Below are positions 22,429-30,917 of a DNA stretch of 49,927 nt, one piece after another. The position numbers were made by a program, and so were the translations under genes. Under the pieces are notes generated by a model. That model did no database searches and had not been told where the DNA came from. It saw nothing but the letters and a program-made list of their open reading frames with translations. Numbering within the stretch: position 1 is the stretch's first letter; the number at the start of each line of letters is the position of its first letter. Source of the stretch: Caldovatus sediminis (lineage in GTDB: Bacteria; Pseudomonadota; Alphaproteobacteria; Acetobacterales; Acetobacteraceae); assembly GCF_014644455.1 (NCBI RefSeq), contig NZ_BMKS01000021.1, positions 1 to 49,927 of the forward strand, read 5' to 3'.

Positions 22429-23172
22429 TCAGCCGGGGCCGGCCTCCTCGAACGCCTGCGCCGCGCGGTGGCGGCGCAGCAGCCGGAGGCCGAGGGCGAT
22501 CGAGGCGGCGAGCAGCGCCGCCGACAGGGCCACCTGCCACAGCCCGTCCACCCGCACGCCCTTGCCGAGCAGCGCGAACACCACCGTCTGCGGCACGTAG
22601 CCGATCGCCGAGCCGGCGAAGTAGGGCAGCGCCGCGATCCCCGCCATGCCGGCCAGCAGGTTGAGCGCCAGGTTGTTGCCCACCGGCAGCAGGCGGATCG
22701 CCAGGGTCGCGCCGAACGGGCTGCCGGCCAGCACGTCGCGCAGCGGCCGCAGCCGGCGGCCGAAGCGGCCGGCGAGGCGCCGCTCCGCCCAGTCGCGCCC
22801 GACTAGGCGGGCCCAGTAGAACGAAAGCGCGCAGCCGAGGAGCTGCGCGACCAGCGCGAGGCCCGAGCCGCGCACCGCGCCGAAGGCATAGCCCCCGAGG
22901 AAGGCGACCCCCTGCCGCGGCACGCCCACCGCCGCCGCCACCGCGCCGACGGCGAGGAACACCGCCTCTCCCAGCACTCCCTGGCCACGCACGTGGCGGT
23001 CCACCCACTCCGTCCCCGGCGCCGCGCCGAGCTCGCGCAGCACCAGCCCGGCCGCGGCCAAGCCGGCCGCGAGCAGCAGAAGCCGGAGCAGGGCGCCGCG
23101 CCGCCGGGCCCGGGCCGCCGCAGCGGCGGCCCCGGGCGCGGCGGCGGAGGGGGGCGAGGCCGCGCCCGTCAT
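22429..23172 (-). CDS. TVP38/TMEM64 (DedA-superfamily) membrane protein
   Basis: 247-residue integral membrane protein starting at ATG 23172, which overlaps the TGA of the glycosyltransferase gene (ATGA). It has a basic N-terminus and then about six hydrophobic segments. The VTT/SNARE-associated core includes GVPRQGVAFLGGYAFGAVRG and RLLPVGNNLALNLLAGMAG, the conserved P-G-N-x-L type motif. Relatives are lipid scramblases or transporters. Co-translation with a dolichol-phosphate-type glycosyltransferase suggests a shared role in lipid-linked sugar handling, which is inference. Confidence 0.85.
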   Translation of the reverse strand: MTGAASPPSAAAPGAAAAAARARRRGALLRLLLLAAGLAAAGLVLRELGAAPGTEWVDRHVRGQGVLGEAVFLAVGAVAAAVGVPRQGVAFLGGYAFGAVRGSGLALVAQLLGCALSFYWARLVGRDWAERRLAGRFGRRLRPLRDVLAGSPFGATLAIRLLPVGNNLALNLLAGMAGIAALPYFAGSAIGYVPQTVVFALLGKGVRVDGLWQVALSAALLAASIALGLRLLRRHRAAQAFEEAGPG

Positions 23173-24083
23173 GCCGTCGGCTCCGCGTCGTCCGGCGGCG
23201 TCACCAGCGCCTCCGCCGCCGGCCGCTGCCACCGCCGCTGCAGCCAGGCAACGCCCACGAGGTCGAACAGGCTCACCGCCAGCCGGTCGAGCGTGCCGTA
23301 GTTGCTCCGGCCGCGGGTGCGCGGCCGGTGGTTCACCGGCTCGCTCACCACCCGCCCGCCCTGCCGCAGCACGAGGGCGGGAAGGAAGCGGTGCATGTGA
23401 TCGAAGTGCGGCAGTTCGAGGAACAGCGCACGCGGGAAGATCTTGAGGCCGCAGCCGGTGTCGGGCGTGGCGTCGCCGAGGAGCCGGGCGCGCACCCGGT
23501 TGGCGAGCCGGCTGGTGATCCGCTTGACCGGGCCGTCCTGGCGGCGAACCCGGTGGCCGGCGACCAGCACCGCCCCGACGGCGCCCGCCCTGGCCGCGCC
23601 CGCCGCGGCCGCTTCCTCGCGGGCGCGGGCGAGGAGGCGAGGAATGTCGGCCGGGTCGTTCTGCCCATCGCCGTCGAGGGTGGCGATCCAGGTGCCGCGC
23701 GCGGCCTTGACGCCGGTCACGATCGCCGCGGACTGCCCGCAGCTCGTGCGGTGGCGCAGCGCGCGCAGCGGCGCGCCGCAGGCCGCCGCCTCGCGCAGCC
23801 GCTGCGCCGTGTCGTCGGTGGAACCGTCGTCGACGTAGACGATCTCGTGGGCGATCGGCCCTTCCGGCGCGGCGGAGAGCGCCGCGCGGATCTCGGCGAT
23901 CAGCGGCAGGATGTTCGGCCCCTCGTTGCGCACCGGGACGACGACCGAGAGCAGGGGCGGCGCGGGCGGCGCCGTCGCGGCGGACGCGGCGGGCTCCAGC
24001 ACAGGGGGGGCGGCGGCGGGCAGCGGGGGGCGCGACGCCGCGACCGGCGGCGAGCGCGACTCCGCACCTGGCGGGGCGGACAT
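23169..24083 (-). CDS. Family 2 glycosyltransferase (dolichol-phosphate-mannose-synthase type)
   Basis: 304-residue GT-A glycosyltransferase. An Ala/Pro-rich N-terminal extension of about 42 residues precedes LLSVVVPVRNEGPNI. The nucleotide-sugar and metal motifs are VYVDDGSTDDT and TLDGDGQND, and GCGLKIFPRALF and RGRSNYG are typical of DPM/GtrB-like enzymes that charge a polyprenyl phosphate. No C-terminal membrane helices are present. The gene overlaps the following TVP38-type membrane gene by four bases. Confidence 0.9.
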   Translation of the reverse strand: MSAPPGAESRSPPVAASRPPLPAAAPPVLEPAASAATAPPAPPLLSVVVPVRNEGPNILPLIAEIRAALSAAPEGPIAHEIVYVDDGSTDDTAQRLREAAACGAPLRALRHRTSCGQSAAIVTGVKAARGTWIATLDGDGQNDPADIPRLLARAREEAAAAGAARAGAVGAVLVAGHRVRRQDGPVKRITSRLANRVRARLLGDATPDTGCGLKIFPRALFLELPHFDHMHRFLPALVLRQGGRVVSEPVNHRPRTRGRSNYGTLDRLAVSLFDLVGVAWLQRRWQRPAAEALVTPPDDAEPTA

Positions 24084-24172
24084 GCGGCGTGGCGGTTAGC
24101 AGGGCCGGGGCGGGTGGGACAAGCGCGCCGGTCCCGCGGGAGGCGCGGGCTGCGCGCGGCCCTGCCAGGCCC

Positions 24173-24178
24173 TATACT
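24173..24178 (+). promoter_or_regulatory. ctaA: Candidate -10 element giving a leaderless ctaA mRNA
   Basis: TATACT ends 7 bases before the A of ATG 24185, so transcription would begin at or next to the start codon. No Shine-Dalgarno sequence precedes the ATG. The -35 match (CTGCGC at 17-base spacing) is weak. Confidence 0.45.
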
Positions 24179-24184
24179 TTGGCG

Positions 24185-25342
24185 ATGTCGCTTTCCGCTC
24201 GCCACATGCCCGTGGCCGCCGCGGCGGCCACCCATGCCCCCGCCGCTGCCGGCCGCGCGGTGGACGCCGATCCCGCCGCCGCCCGCCGCGACGCGCGCGC
24301 CCTCGCCCGCTGGCTCCTGCTGGTCTGCGCCATGGTCTGGATCATGGTGGCGCTCGGCGGGGCGACGCGGCTGACCGGGTCGGGCCTGTCCATCATGGAG
24401 TGGGCGCCGCTCTCCGGCACGCTGCCGCCGCTGTCGGAGGCCGAGTGGAACCGCCTCTACGACCTCTACCGGACCATCCCGCAGTACGCGCTGGTCAACC
24501 AGGGCTTCGGTCTCGAGGGGTTCAAGCGGATCTTCTGGCTGGAGTGGGTGCACCGCCTCTGGGGGCGGCTGATCGGGCTCGCCTATCTGCTGCCGCTCCT
24601 CTGGTTCTGGGCGCGCGGGCGCATCCCGGCGGGGCTGAAGCCGCGCCTCCTGCTGCTGCTGCTCCTCGGGGGGATGCAGGGGGTGGTCGGCTGGGTGATG
24701 GTCGCCTCCGGCTTCGAGCCCGACCGGACAGCGGTCTCGCCCTACCGGCTGGTGGCGCATCTCGGCCTCGCGCTGGCGCTCTACGCGGCGCTGCTGTGGA
24801 CCGCGCTGTCGCTGCTGCGGCCGGCGCCGGCGGCGGAGGAGGCGCCGCGGGCGCTGCGCGGCTGGGTGTGGGCGACGGCCGGGCTGGCGGCGCTGACCAT
24901 GCTCGCCGGCGGCTTCGTCGCCGGCATCCGGGCGGGGCTCGACTACAACACCTTCCCGCTGATGGAGGGGCGGCTGGTGCCGTCGGGCTACTGGTGGCTC
25001 GAGCCGGCCTGGCGGAACCTCACCGAGAACGTGGCGGCGGTGCAGTTCCACCACCGCCTGCTCGCGACGCTGACGCTGCTCGCCGCCGCCGGGGCGGCGC
25101 ACGCGGCCTGGCGCGGCCGGCCGGGCGCGGCGGCGCGGCGGGGGGCGGTGTCCGGGCTGCTCGGCGCGGTGGCGCTGCAGTACGCGCTCGGCGTCGCGAC
25201 GCTGCTGCTGGTGGTGCCGGTCTGGCTCGGCACGCTGCACCAGGCGGCGGCGGTGCTGGTGCTGACCATGGCGCTGGTCGCGCTGCACGGGCTGCGCCGC
25301 GCGCCGGCGCGCGGCGACGGCGCGGGGACGAGGGGACCGTGA
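24185..25342 (+). CDS. ctaA: Heme A synthase
   Basis: 385-residue inner-membrane enzyme oxidising the C8 methyl of heme O to the formyl group of heme A for aa3-type cytochrome oxidase. Eight hydrophobic spans follow a cytoplasmic N-terminus. Motifs are GGATRLTGSGLSIMEW and four likely heme-ligand histidines in EWVHRLWG, LVAHLGLA, QFHHRLLA and LGTLHQAAA. Length fits alphaproteobacterial (type 2) CtaA. Its stop overlaps the GTG of the downstream histidine kinase, and no other cox genes are nearby. Confidence 0.96.
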   Translation: MSLSARHMPVAAAAATHAPAAAGRAVDADPAAARRDARALARWLLLVCAMVWIMVALGGATRLTGSGLSIMEWAPLSGTLPPLSEAEWNRLYDLYRTIPQYALVNQGFGLEGFKRIFWLEWVHRLWGRLIGLAYLLPLLWFWARGRIPAGLKPRLLLLLLLGGMQGVVGWVMVASGFEPDRTAVSPYRLVAHLGLALALYAALLWTALSLLRPAPAAEEAPRALRGWVWATAGLAALTMLAGGFVAGIRAGLDYNTFPLMEGRLVPSGYWWLEPAWRNLTENVAAVQFHHRLLATLTLLAAAGAAHAAWRGRPGAAARRGAVSGLLGAVALQYALGVATLLLVVPVWLGTLHQAAAVLVLTMALVALHGLRRAPARGDGAGTRGP

Positions 25343-27642
25343 GCGGGACCCCGACGTCGCGCGACCACGAACCGGACCCGGCGGGGCCGACGCTGCGCAC
25401 CGTGCTCGACGCGGTGCCGCACCGGGTGGTGGTGGTGGATGCCGCCGACCGGGTGCTGCTGGTGAACGCCGCGGTGTGGGAGGGGCTCGGTCTCGACCCG
25501 TCGCTGGCGCCGCCCGGGATGCCGTTCCGCGACTTCGTGCGGCTGGTCGCGTTCCGCGGCATCTACGGCTCGGGCGATCCGGAGGCGCATGCCGAGGCGG
25601 CGCTCCGGCTCGACCGCCGCAGCGTCACGCGGCGGGTGACGCGCAGCGCCGACGGGCGGGTGTTCGAGCTCCACTCGGTGCCGATGGCGGGCGGCGGCTT
25701 CGTGATCAGCTCCGTGGAGCTGACCGCCCACTTCGCCGCCGAGCGGGAGGCGACGGCGCGGGCGCGGCGCCTGGAGCGGGTGCTGCAGCAGCTGCGGAGC
25801 GGCGTCGCGCAGTACGATTCCGGGCAGCGCCTGGTGCTGTTCAATCCCGCCTACGCGGAGCTGGTCGGCCTCGACCGCGACGAGGTGCGGCCGGGGCTGA
25901 CGCTCACCGAGGTGCTGCGCAAGCTGGCGGCGGCCGGCGAGTTCACCAACGCGGACGCGGACTCGGTGGTGCGCCAGCGCGCCGCCATGGACCGCTCGCG
26001 CCCGACCACCTACCAGCGCGAGCGGCCGAGCGGGGAGGTGCTGCGCTTCCGCAGCCAGCCGATGCCGGATGGCGGGTTCCTGATCGAGGTGGCCGAGGTC
26101 ACGGCGCTGAAGCGGGCGGAGGACGAGGCGCGCCGCCGCGCCGCCCTGCTCGACGGCGTGCTCGAGGCGCTGCCGCACGGGGTGGCGATCTGGGGCCCGG
26201 ACCGCCGGCTCGCCCGCGTCAACGCGGCCTACGGGCGCATCATGCGCGGCGCGCCGATCGCGGCCGGCGAGGGGCTGGAGGAGGTGATCCGCCGCCGCGC
26301 CCGGGCCGGCGAGTTCGGCCCCGGCGACCCGGAGGAGATCGCGCGGCGCGAGCTGGGCCGCCCGCTCGACCGGCCGCAGGCGCGGCACCGCGTGCGGCCG
26401 GACGGCACGGCGATCGAGGTCCGCACCGCGCCGCTGCCGGACGGCGGCTGGGTCTCGGTCGTGACCGACGTGACGGAGCTGCACCGGGCGCGGGAGGAGG
26501 CGAGCCGGCGGGCGGAGATCCTGACGCTGATGCTCGAGAACACCCGCCACGGCATCTGCCTGTTCGACGCCGAGGGGAACGTGGTCGCGGCCAATGCGCT
26601 GGCCGCGCGCATGACCGGGCTGACGCCGGAGGAATTGGCGCCCGGCCGCAACCTCGCCGATCTGCGCCGGCTGCAGCTCGCCCGCGGCGAGTTCGGCGAG
26701 GGCCCGGCCGCCGCCGCCTGGCTGGCGACCCGGCCGGGGATCGCCGAGGGCCGGCGTTACGAGCGCACCCGGCCGAACGGGATGGCGATCGAGGTCACCA
26801 CCGATCCGACGCCCGACGGCGGCTTCGTGCGCACCTACACCGACGTCACCGCCGACCGCCGGGCGCAGGAGGAGCTGCGCCGCGCGAAGGAGGCGGCGGA
26901 GGCGGCGAGCCGGGCGAAGTCGCGCTTCCTCGCGATGATGAGCCACGAGCTGCGCACGCCGCTGAACGCGGTGATCGGCTTCTCCGAGGCGCTGCTGGCG
27001 CAGCCCGGCCTGCACGGCCCGGCGCAGGAATACGCGCGCGCCATCCACGACGCCGGGCGGCACCTGCTGTCGCTGATCGAGGACGTGCTCGACGTGGCGC
27101 GGGCGGCGACGACCGGCTTCGAGGTCACCGAGGCGCCGCTCGACCCGGCGGCGCTGGCCGAGGGGGTGGTGCGGGTGATGCAGGCGGCCGCGGGGGCCGC
27201 GGGCCTCGTCCTGTCGCTGCGGCTGGAGCCGGGGCTGCCGCGGCTCCGCGCCGACGAGCGGCGCTTGCGCCAGGTGCTGCTCAACCTCATCTCCAACGCC
27301 GTGAAATTCACCCCGACGGGCGGCAGCGTCACGCTCTCCGCGGCGATCGAGCCGGCGACCGGCGACCTGCTGTTCCGCGTCACGGACAGCGGCATCGGCA
27401 TGCCGGCGGAGGACATCCCCCGCGCCTTCGAGCCGTTCACCCAGCTCGACGATTCGCTGGCGCGGCGGTTCGCGGGCTCGGGACTCGGCCTGCCGCTGTC
27501 GCGCGCGCTGGTCGAGGCGCAGGGCGGCGGGCTGACGCTGGAGAGCGCGCCGGGGGCGGGCACCACCGCGACGGTGCGCCTGCCGCGCGAGCGGCTGCTG
27601 CCGCCCGAAGGTGCCGCCGCAGAAGGAGCCATGCCGGCATGA
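25339..27642 (+). CDS. Soluble sensor histidine kinase with four PAS domains
   Basis: 767 residues from GTG 25339, which overlaps the ctaA stop codon (GTGA). Four tandem PAS domains of the short PAS_7 type occupy about residues 18-505, each ending in a coiled linker. The HisKA phosphoacceptor is His536 in MMSHELRTPLNAVIGF. The ATPase domain carries the N box NLISNAVKFTPTGG, G1 DSGIGM and G2 GSGLGLPLS. No transmembrane segment and no receiver domain are present, so it senses a cytoplasmic cue and must pass phosphate to a regulator encoded elsewhere. Its TGA overlaps the tldD ATG. Confidence 0.92.
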   Translation: MSGTPTSRDHEPDPAGPTLRTVLDAVPHRVVVVDAADRVLLVNAAVWEGLGLDPSLAPPGMPFRDFVRLVAFRGIYGSGDPEAHAEAALRLDRRSVTRRVTRSADGRVFELHSVPMAGGGFVISSVELTAHFAAEREATARARRLERVLQQLRSGVAQYDSGQRLVLFNPAYAELVGLDRDEVRPGLTLTEVLRKLAAAGEFTNADADSVVRQRAAMDRSRPTTYQRERPSGEVLRFRSQPMPDGGFLIEVAEVTALKRAEDEARRRAALLDGVLEALPHGVAIWGPDRRLARVNAAYGRIMRGAPIAAGEGLEEVIRRRARAGEFGPGDPEEIARRELGRPLDRPQARHRVRPDGTAIEVRTAPLPDGGWVSVVTDVTELHRAREEASRRAEILTLMLENTRHGICLFDAEGNVVAANALAARMTGLTPEELAPGRNLADLRRLQLARGEFGEGPAAAAWLATRPGIAEGRRYERTRPNGMAIEVTTDPTPDGGFVRTYTDVTADRRAQEELRRAKEAAEAASRAKSRFLAMMSHELRTPLNAVIGFSEALLAQPGLHGPAQEYARAIHDAGRHLLSLIEDVLDVARAATTGFEVTEAPLDPAALAEGVVRVMQAAAGAAGLVLSLRLEPGLPRLRADERRLRQVLLNLISNAVKFTPTGGSVTLSAAIEPATGDLLFRVTDSGIGMPAEDIPRAFEPFTQLDDSLARRFAGSGLGLPLSRALVEAQGGGLTLESAPGAGTTATVRLPRERLLPPEGAAAEGAMPA

Positions 27643-29099
27643 CGCCGACGAAGACGACGACCGATCCCCTCTCCGCCACCGACGCGCTGTTCTTCGCCGG
27701 CCCCGAAGGGCTCGACCGGGCCGCGGCCGAGCGCCTGCTGGCGGAGGCGACGGCGGGGAGCGAGGACGGCGAGCTGTTCCTCGAATACCGCGAGAGCGAG
27801 GCGCTGTCGCTCGAGGACGGCCGCATCCGCGCCGCCGCCTTCGACGCGACGCGCGGCTTCGGCCTGCGCGCGGTGCTGGGCGAGGCGGCGGGCTACGCGC
27901 ACTCGGCCGAGCTCTCCGAGGCGGCGCTCAAGCGCGCGGCGGAGACGGTGAAGGCGGTGCGCCAGGGGCGGAGCGGCACGCTCGACGTGGCGCCGCGGGC
28001 GACCAACGCGAAGCTCTATACGGACGCGAATCCGCTCGCCGGGATGCCGTTCGAGGCCAAGACGGCGCTGCTCGCCGCGGTGGACGCCTACGCGCGCGCG
28101 AGGGACCCGCGCGTGGTGCAGGTGATGGCCTCGCTCTCCGGCGAGTGGCAGGCGGTGCAGGTGCTGCGCCCGGACGGCACGCGCGTCGCCGACCTCCGCC
28201 CGCTGGTGCGGTTCAACGTCTCGGTCGTGGTCGAGCAGGCCGGGCGGCGCGAGACCGGCAGCTACGGCACCGGCGGGCGCTTCGGGTACGGCCGCGTCGT
28301 GCACGAGGCGGGCTGGAAGGCGGCGGTGGACGAGGCGCTGCGCCAGGCGCTGGTGAACCTCGAGAGCGTGCCGGCGCCGGCGGGGGAGATGGAGGTGGTG
28401 CTCGGCCCCGGCTGGCCCGGCATCCTGCTGCACGAGGCGATCGGCCACGGCCTCGAGGGCGACTTCAACCGCAAGGGGACCAGCGCCTTCGCCGGGCTGC
28501 TCGGGCGGCGCATCGCGGCGCCGGGGGTGACGGTGGTGGACGACGGCACGATCCCGGACCGCCGCGGCTCGCTCACCGTGGACGACGAGGGCACGCCCTC
28601 GCAGCGCACGGTGCTGATCGAGGACGGCATCCTGGTCGGCTTCCTGCAGGACCGCCAGAACGCGCGGCTGATGGGCGCGCGGCCCACCGGCAACGGGCGG
28701 CGGCAGAGCTACGCCCACATCCCGATGCCGCGGATGACGAACACGATCATGCTGGGCGGGGCGCACAAGCCGGCGGAGATCCTGCGCAGCGTCAAGCGCG
28801 GGCTCTACGCGGTGAATTTCGGCGGCGGGCAGGTGGACATCACCAGCGGGAAGTTCGTCTTCAGCGCCTCCGAGGCCTACCTGATCGAGGACGGCAAGGT
28901 GGGCGCGCCGGTGAAGGGCGCGACGCTGATCGGCAACGGGCCGGACGCGCTGACCCGGGTGACGATGGTCGGCGACGACATGGCGCTCGATCCGGGGATC
29001 GGCACCTGCGGCAAGAACGGGCAGGGGGTGCCGGTCGGGGTCGGGCAGCCGACGCTGAAGCTGAGCGGGCTGACGGTGGGCGGGACGGCGGTGCGCTGA
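27639..29099 (+). CDS. tldD: TldD family metalloprotease
   Basis: 486-residue subunit of the TldD/TldE (PmbA) zinc protease that degrades unfolded peptides and matures modified peptides in other bacteria. The zinc motif HEAIGH starts at His265 (HEAIGHGLEGDFNRKG), and the late Cys region GTCGKNGQGVPVG is conserved. ATG 27639 overlaps the kinase stop codon (ATGA); AGAAGGAGCC lies about 18 bases upstream. No tldE partner is in the window. In many alphaproteobacteria tldD precedes cytochrome oxidase genes; here only ctaA is close. Confidence 0.96.
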   Translation: MTPTKTTTDPLSATDALFFAGPEGLDRAAAERLLAEATAGSEDGELFLEYRESEALSLEDGRIRAAAFDATRGFGLRAVLGEAAGYAHSAELSEAALKRAAETVKAVRQGRSGTLDVAPRATNAKLYTDANPLAGMPFEAKTALLAAVDAYARARDPRVVQVMASLSGEWQAVQVLRPDGTRVADLRPLVRFNVSVVVEQAGRRETGSYGTGGRFGYGRVVHEAGWKAAVDEALRQALVNLESVPAPAGEMEVVLGPGWPGILLHEAIGHGLEGDFNRKGTSAFAGLLGRRIAAPGVTVVDDGTIPDRRGSLTVDDEGTPSQRTVLIEDGILVGFLQDRQNARLMGARPTGNGRRQSYAHIPMPRMTNTIMLGGAHKPAEILRSVKRGLYAVNFGGGQVDITSGKFVFSASEAYLIEDGKVGAPVKGATLIGNGPDALTRVTMVGDDMALDPGIGTCGKNGQGVPVGVGQPTLKLSGLTVGGTAVR

Positions 29100-29121
29100 C
29101 CGCGCCGCGCGGCGGCGGGGG

Positions 29122-29784
29122 CTACTGGCTCGCCCAGACGATGCGGTGCATCCAGGCGATCTCCGGCAGCTCGAAGCCGTAGCTGGGGTGCGCCGGGTTG
29201 AGGCTGGCGAGCTCGATCCGCCGGGCCGACTGGCGGCGCAGCTCCTTCGCCATCACCTCGCCCTTGCGGGTGCGCACCACCACGCGGTCGCCGCGCCGCA
29301 CCGGGGCGGCGGGGGAGACGATGACGATGTCGCCGTCGCGGAACACCGGCTCCATCGAATCGCCGCTGATCTCGAGCGCGTAGGCGTTGGGATCGCCGAT
29401 CTCCGGCACCGCGATCTCGTCCCAGCCGCCGCCGACCGGGTAGCCGCCGTCGTCGAAATAGCCCTCGCCGCCGGCCTGGGCGAGGCCGATGAGGGGGATG
29501 CGCCGCGCCCCGCCGCCGCCGCCGCGCCCGGCCGCGCCGTGCGAGAGCGCGCTCGCCGCGCCCGTGACGAGGGCGGCGAAGGCGTCGAAGCCCGTGCCGG
29601 TGGCGCTCAGCACCTTGGCGACGCTCTCGGTGGAGGGCCAGCGGGCGCGGCCGTCGGCGCCGACGCGCTTGGAGGGGTTGAAGGCGGTCGGGTCGAGCCC
29701 GGCCTTGCGCGCGAGGCCGGAGGCGGAGAGGCCATGCTCCGCCGCGAGCGCGTCGATGGCGCGCCAGATGTCGTCGTGCCTCAA
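29122..29784 (-). CDS. S24 (LexA/CI-like) self-cleaving repressor
   Basis: 220-residue phage-type repressor. An N-terminal helix-turn-helix (GLSASGLARKAGLDPTAFNPSKR, about residues 18-40) is joined to a peptidase S24 domain. The catalytic pair is Ser143 in ISGDSMEPVF and Lys180 in VMAKEL. Ala104-Gly105 after RRIPLIGLAQ matches the LexA/CI self-cleavage dipeptide, so RecA-stimulated inactivation after DNA damage is expected. The start is TTG 29784, preceded by GGGGAGG at 7 bases. It is divergent from the phage-like operon and probably controls it. Confidence 0.9.
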   Translation of the reverse strand: MRHDDIWRAIDALAAEHGLSASGLARKAGLDPTAFNPSKRVGADGRARWPSTESVAKVLSATGTGFDAFAALVTGAASALSHGAAGRGGGGGARRIPLIGLAQAGGEGYFDDGGYPVGGGWDEIAVPEIGDPNAYALEISGDSMEPVFRDGDIVIVSPAAPVRRGDRVVVRTRKGEVMAKELRRQSARRIELASLNPAHPSYGFELPEIAWMHRIVWASQ

Positions 29785-29822
29785 GCGGAGGCCTCCCCGG
29801 AGCGTGCGGGCCGCATGGGCAG

Positions 29823-29851
29823 AATATCCTAGGTCTCGCCTCCCCGTTCAA
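29823..29851 (-). promoter_or_regulatory. Promoter of the S24 repressor gene
   Basis: On the minus strand TTGAAC (29851-29846) and GATATT (29828-29823) are separated by exactly 17 bases. The start point would fall about 30 bases before the TTG start codon. Confidence 0.65.
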
Positions 29852-29858
29852 TAGGAAC
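29846..29858. promoter_or_regulatory. GTTC-N5-GAAC palindrome overlapping the repressor -35
   Basis: A perfect inverted repeat GTTC AATAG GAAC overlaps the -35 hexamer of the repressor promoter. It is followed by a GGAA-N10-TTCC inverted repeat at 29854-29871. These are candidate operators for autoregulation by the S24 protein. Confidence 0.5.
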
Positions 29859-29874
29859 ATTTGCACATTCCGGC

Positions 29875-29903
29875 TTGCCGGCGGCAACAACTGGTGGTTA
29901 TGT
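29875..29903 (+). promoter_or_regulatory. Promoter of the phage-like operon
   Basis: TTGCCG (29875-29880) and TTATGT (29898-29903) with a 17-base spacer, reading towards the phage-like operon. The -10 overlaps the SOS box by two bases. Confidence 0.55.
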
Positions 29904-29916
29904 TCTACGAATGTTC
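29902..29916 (+). promoter_or_regulatory. Alphaproteobacterial SOS (LexA) box
   Basis: GTTC-TACGAAT-GTTC is an exact match to GTTC-N7-GTTC, the direct-repeat LexA site established for alphaproteobacteria. It covers the end of the -10 and the start point of the operon promoter, an ideal repressing position. This suggests DNA-damage induction. Confidence 0.7.
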
Positions 29917-29941
29917 CACACGTCGGAGGACCCGACCGCGC

Positions 29942-30325
29942 ATGGCCCCCCGCACCGCCGCCTCCCGCGCCGCCCCGCATGCCGGCCTCTCCCCGCTCTC
30001 CCGCGCCGTCCCCTTCCGCGACGCCGAGGAGGCCTGGTTCTGGACCATGGCCGCCCTCGTCGCCCGCCGCGACGGGGCGCGCATCGTCGCCAATGCCGGC
30101 CGCACGCTGCGGCCCTGCGAGCCCGACGACGTCGTGAAGTGCCTCGACCGGCTCTACCGCCAGCGGCGCGTGGACCTGGTGCACGCGCGCATCCTCCGCA
30201 TCTGGGGCGAGCGCGGCGTGCCGCCCGATCCGCGCGCGCCGCGCGAGCGCAGCGACTGGCGGCTCTGGCGCGAGGCGCTGGACCGGCTGGAATGGCCGCT
30301 CCGCGTCAAGGGGATCGTGGCGTGA
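29942..30325 (+). CDS. Hypothetical protein, first gene of the phage-like operon
   Basis: 127 residues from ATG 29942, with GGAGGA 11 bases upstream; it starts 26 bases after the SOS box. The chain is basic and helical: FRDAEEAWFWTMAALVARRDG, RPCEPDDVVKCLDRLYRQRRVD, and a C-terminus LWREALDRLEWPLRVKGIVA. There is no membrane segment or signal peptide. I cannot assign a family; a regulator or packaging accessory are both possible. Its stop overlaps the next gene (GTGA), so the two are coupled. Confidence 0.75.
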   Translation: MAPRTAASRAAPHAGLSPLSRAVPFRDAEEAWFWTMAALVARRDGARIVANAGRTLRPCEPDDVVKCLDRLYRQRRVDLVHARILRIWGERGVPPDPRAPRERSDWRLWREALDRLEWPLRVKGIVA

Positions 30326-30855
30326 GCGCCGCGCCCGGGCGCGCCGTCGCCCGCCCCGCGGCGGGCGGCGCCGGGCGCGCCGGCGCGCCGCGCCTCGCGC
30401 ATCTGCGCGCGGCCGGCGGCGTCGCCGCGCCGGGGGGGCCACCGCAGGTGTGGATCGCCTTCGGCGGCCGGGCGGACCAGCCCTGGCTGCGGGTGCTGCG
30501 CCCTGGCTTCCGGCACTGCTTCGCCGCGCTGCGCGACGCCGCCGGCGGCTGGACGGTGCTCGACCCGCTGTCCGGGCGGCTGGTGGTGGCGCGACTCGAC
30601 CTGCCGCCGGGCTTCGACCTGCCGCGCGCCTGGCGGCGGGCCGGCTTCGCGGTGCTCGGCCCGTTCGCGCCCGGGCCGGCGCGGCGGCGCCGGCTGCCGC
30701 CGCTCGCCCCCTTCACCTGCGTGGCGCTGTGCCGGGCACTGCTCGGCGCGGGGGCGCCCTTCGCGCTGACGCCGCGGGGGCTGTTCCGCAAGCTGCGGCG
30801 GCGTCTCGCCGGTCTAGGAAAAAATACCTTGACCGCCCCCGCCGCCCCGGTGTAG
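30322..30855 (+). CDS. Hypothetical phage protein, possibly papain-like fold
   Basis: 177 residues from GTG 30322, overlapping the previous stop codon. After a low-complexity start of about 45 residues, a compact domain follows: VWIAFGGRADQPWLRVLRPGFRHCFAAL, WTVLDPLSGRLVV, then FTCVALCRALLGAGAPFALTPRGLFRKL. A conserved-looking His (RHCF), an Asp (LDPL) and a late Cys before a helix suggest a circularly permuted papain-like (NlpC/P60-related) hydrolase. That is inference from pattern only. It is the last gene before a strong terminator. Confidence 0.65.
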   Translation: MSAAPGRAVARPAAGGAGRAGAPRLAHLRAAGGVAAPGGPPQVWIAFGGRADQPWLRVLRPGFRHCFAALRDAAGGWTVLDPLSGRLVVARLDLPPGFDLPRAWRRAGFAVLGPFAPGPARRRRLPPLAPFTCVALCRALLGAGAPFALTPRGLFRKLRRRLAGLGKNTLTAPAAPV

Positions 30856-30857
30856 CT
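30829..30857 (+). promoter_or_regulatory. Candidate internal promoter upstream of the structural genes
   Basis: TTGACC (30829-30834) is followed after 17 bases by GTAGCT (30852-30857), inside and at the end of the preceding gene. A GGAAAAAATACC run just upstream is a rare AT-rich island in this sequence and resembles an UP element. The -10 is weak by E. coli standards. Confidence 0.45.
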
Positions 30858-30917
30858 CTCCCCTCGCCAGCGGGCGAACTGCGCCCTGGCCTTCCTCCCG
30901 TTCCCCGGACCCTGCCA

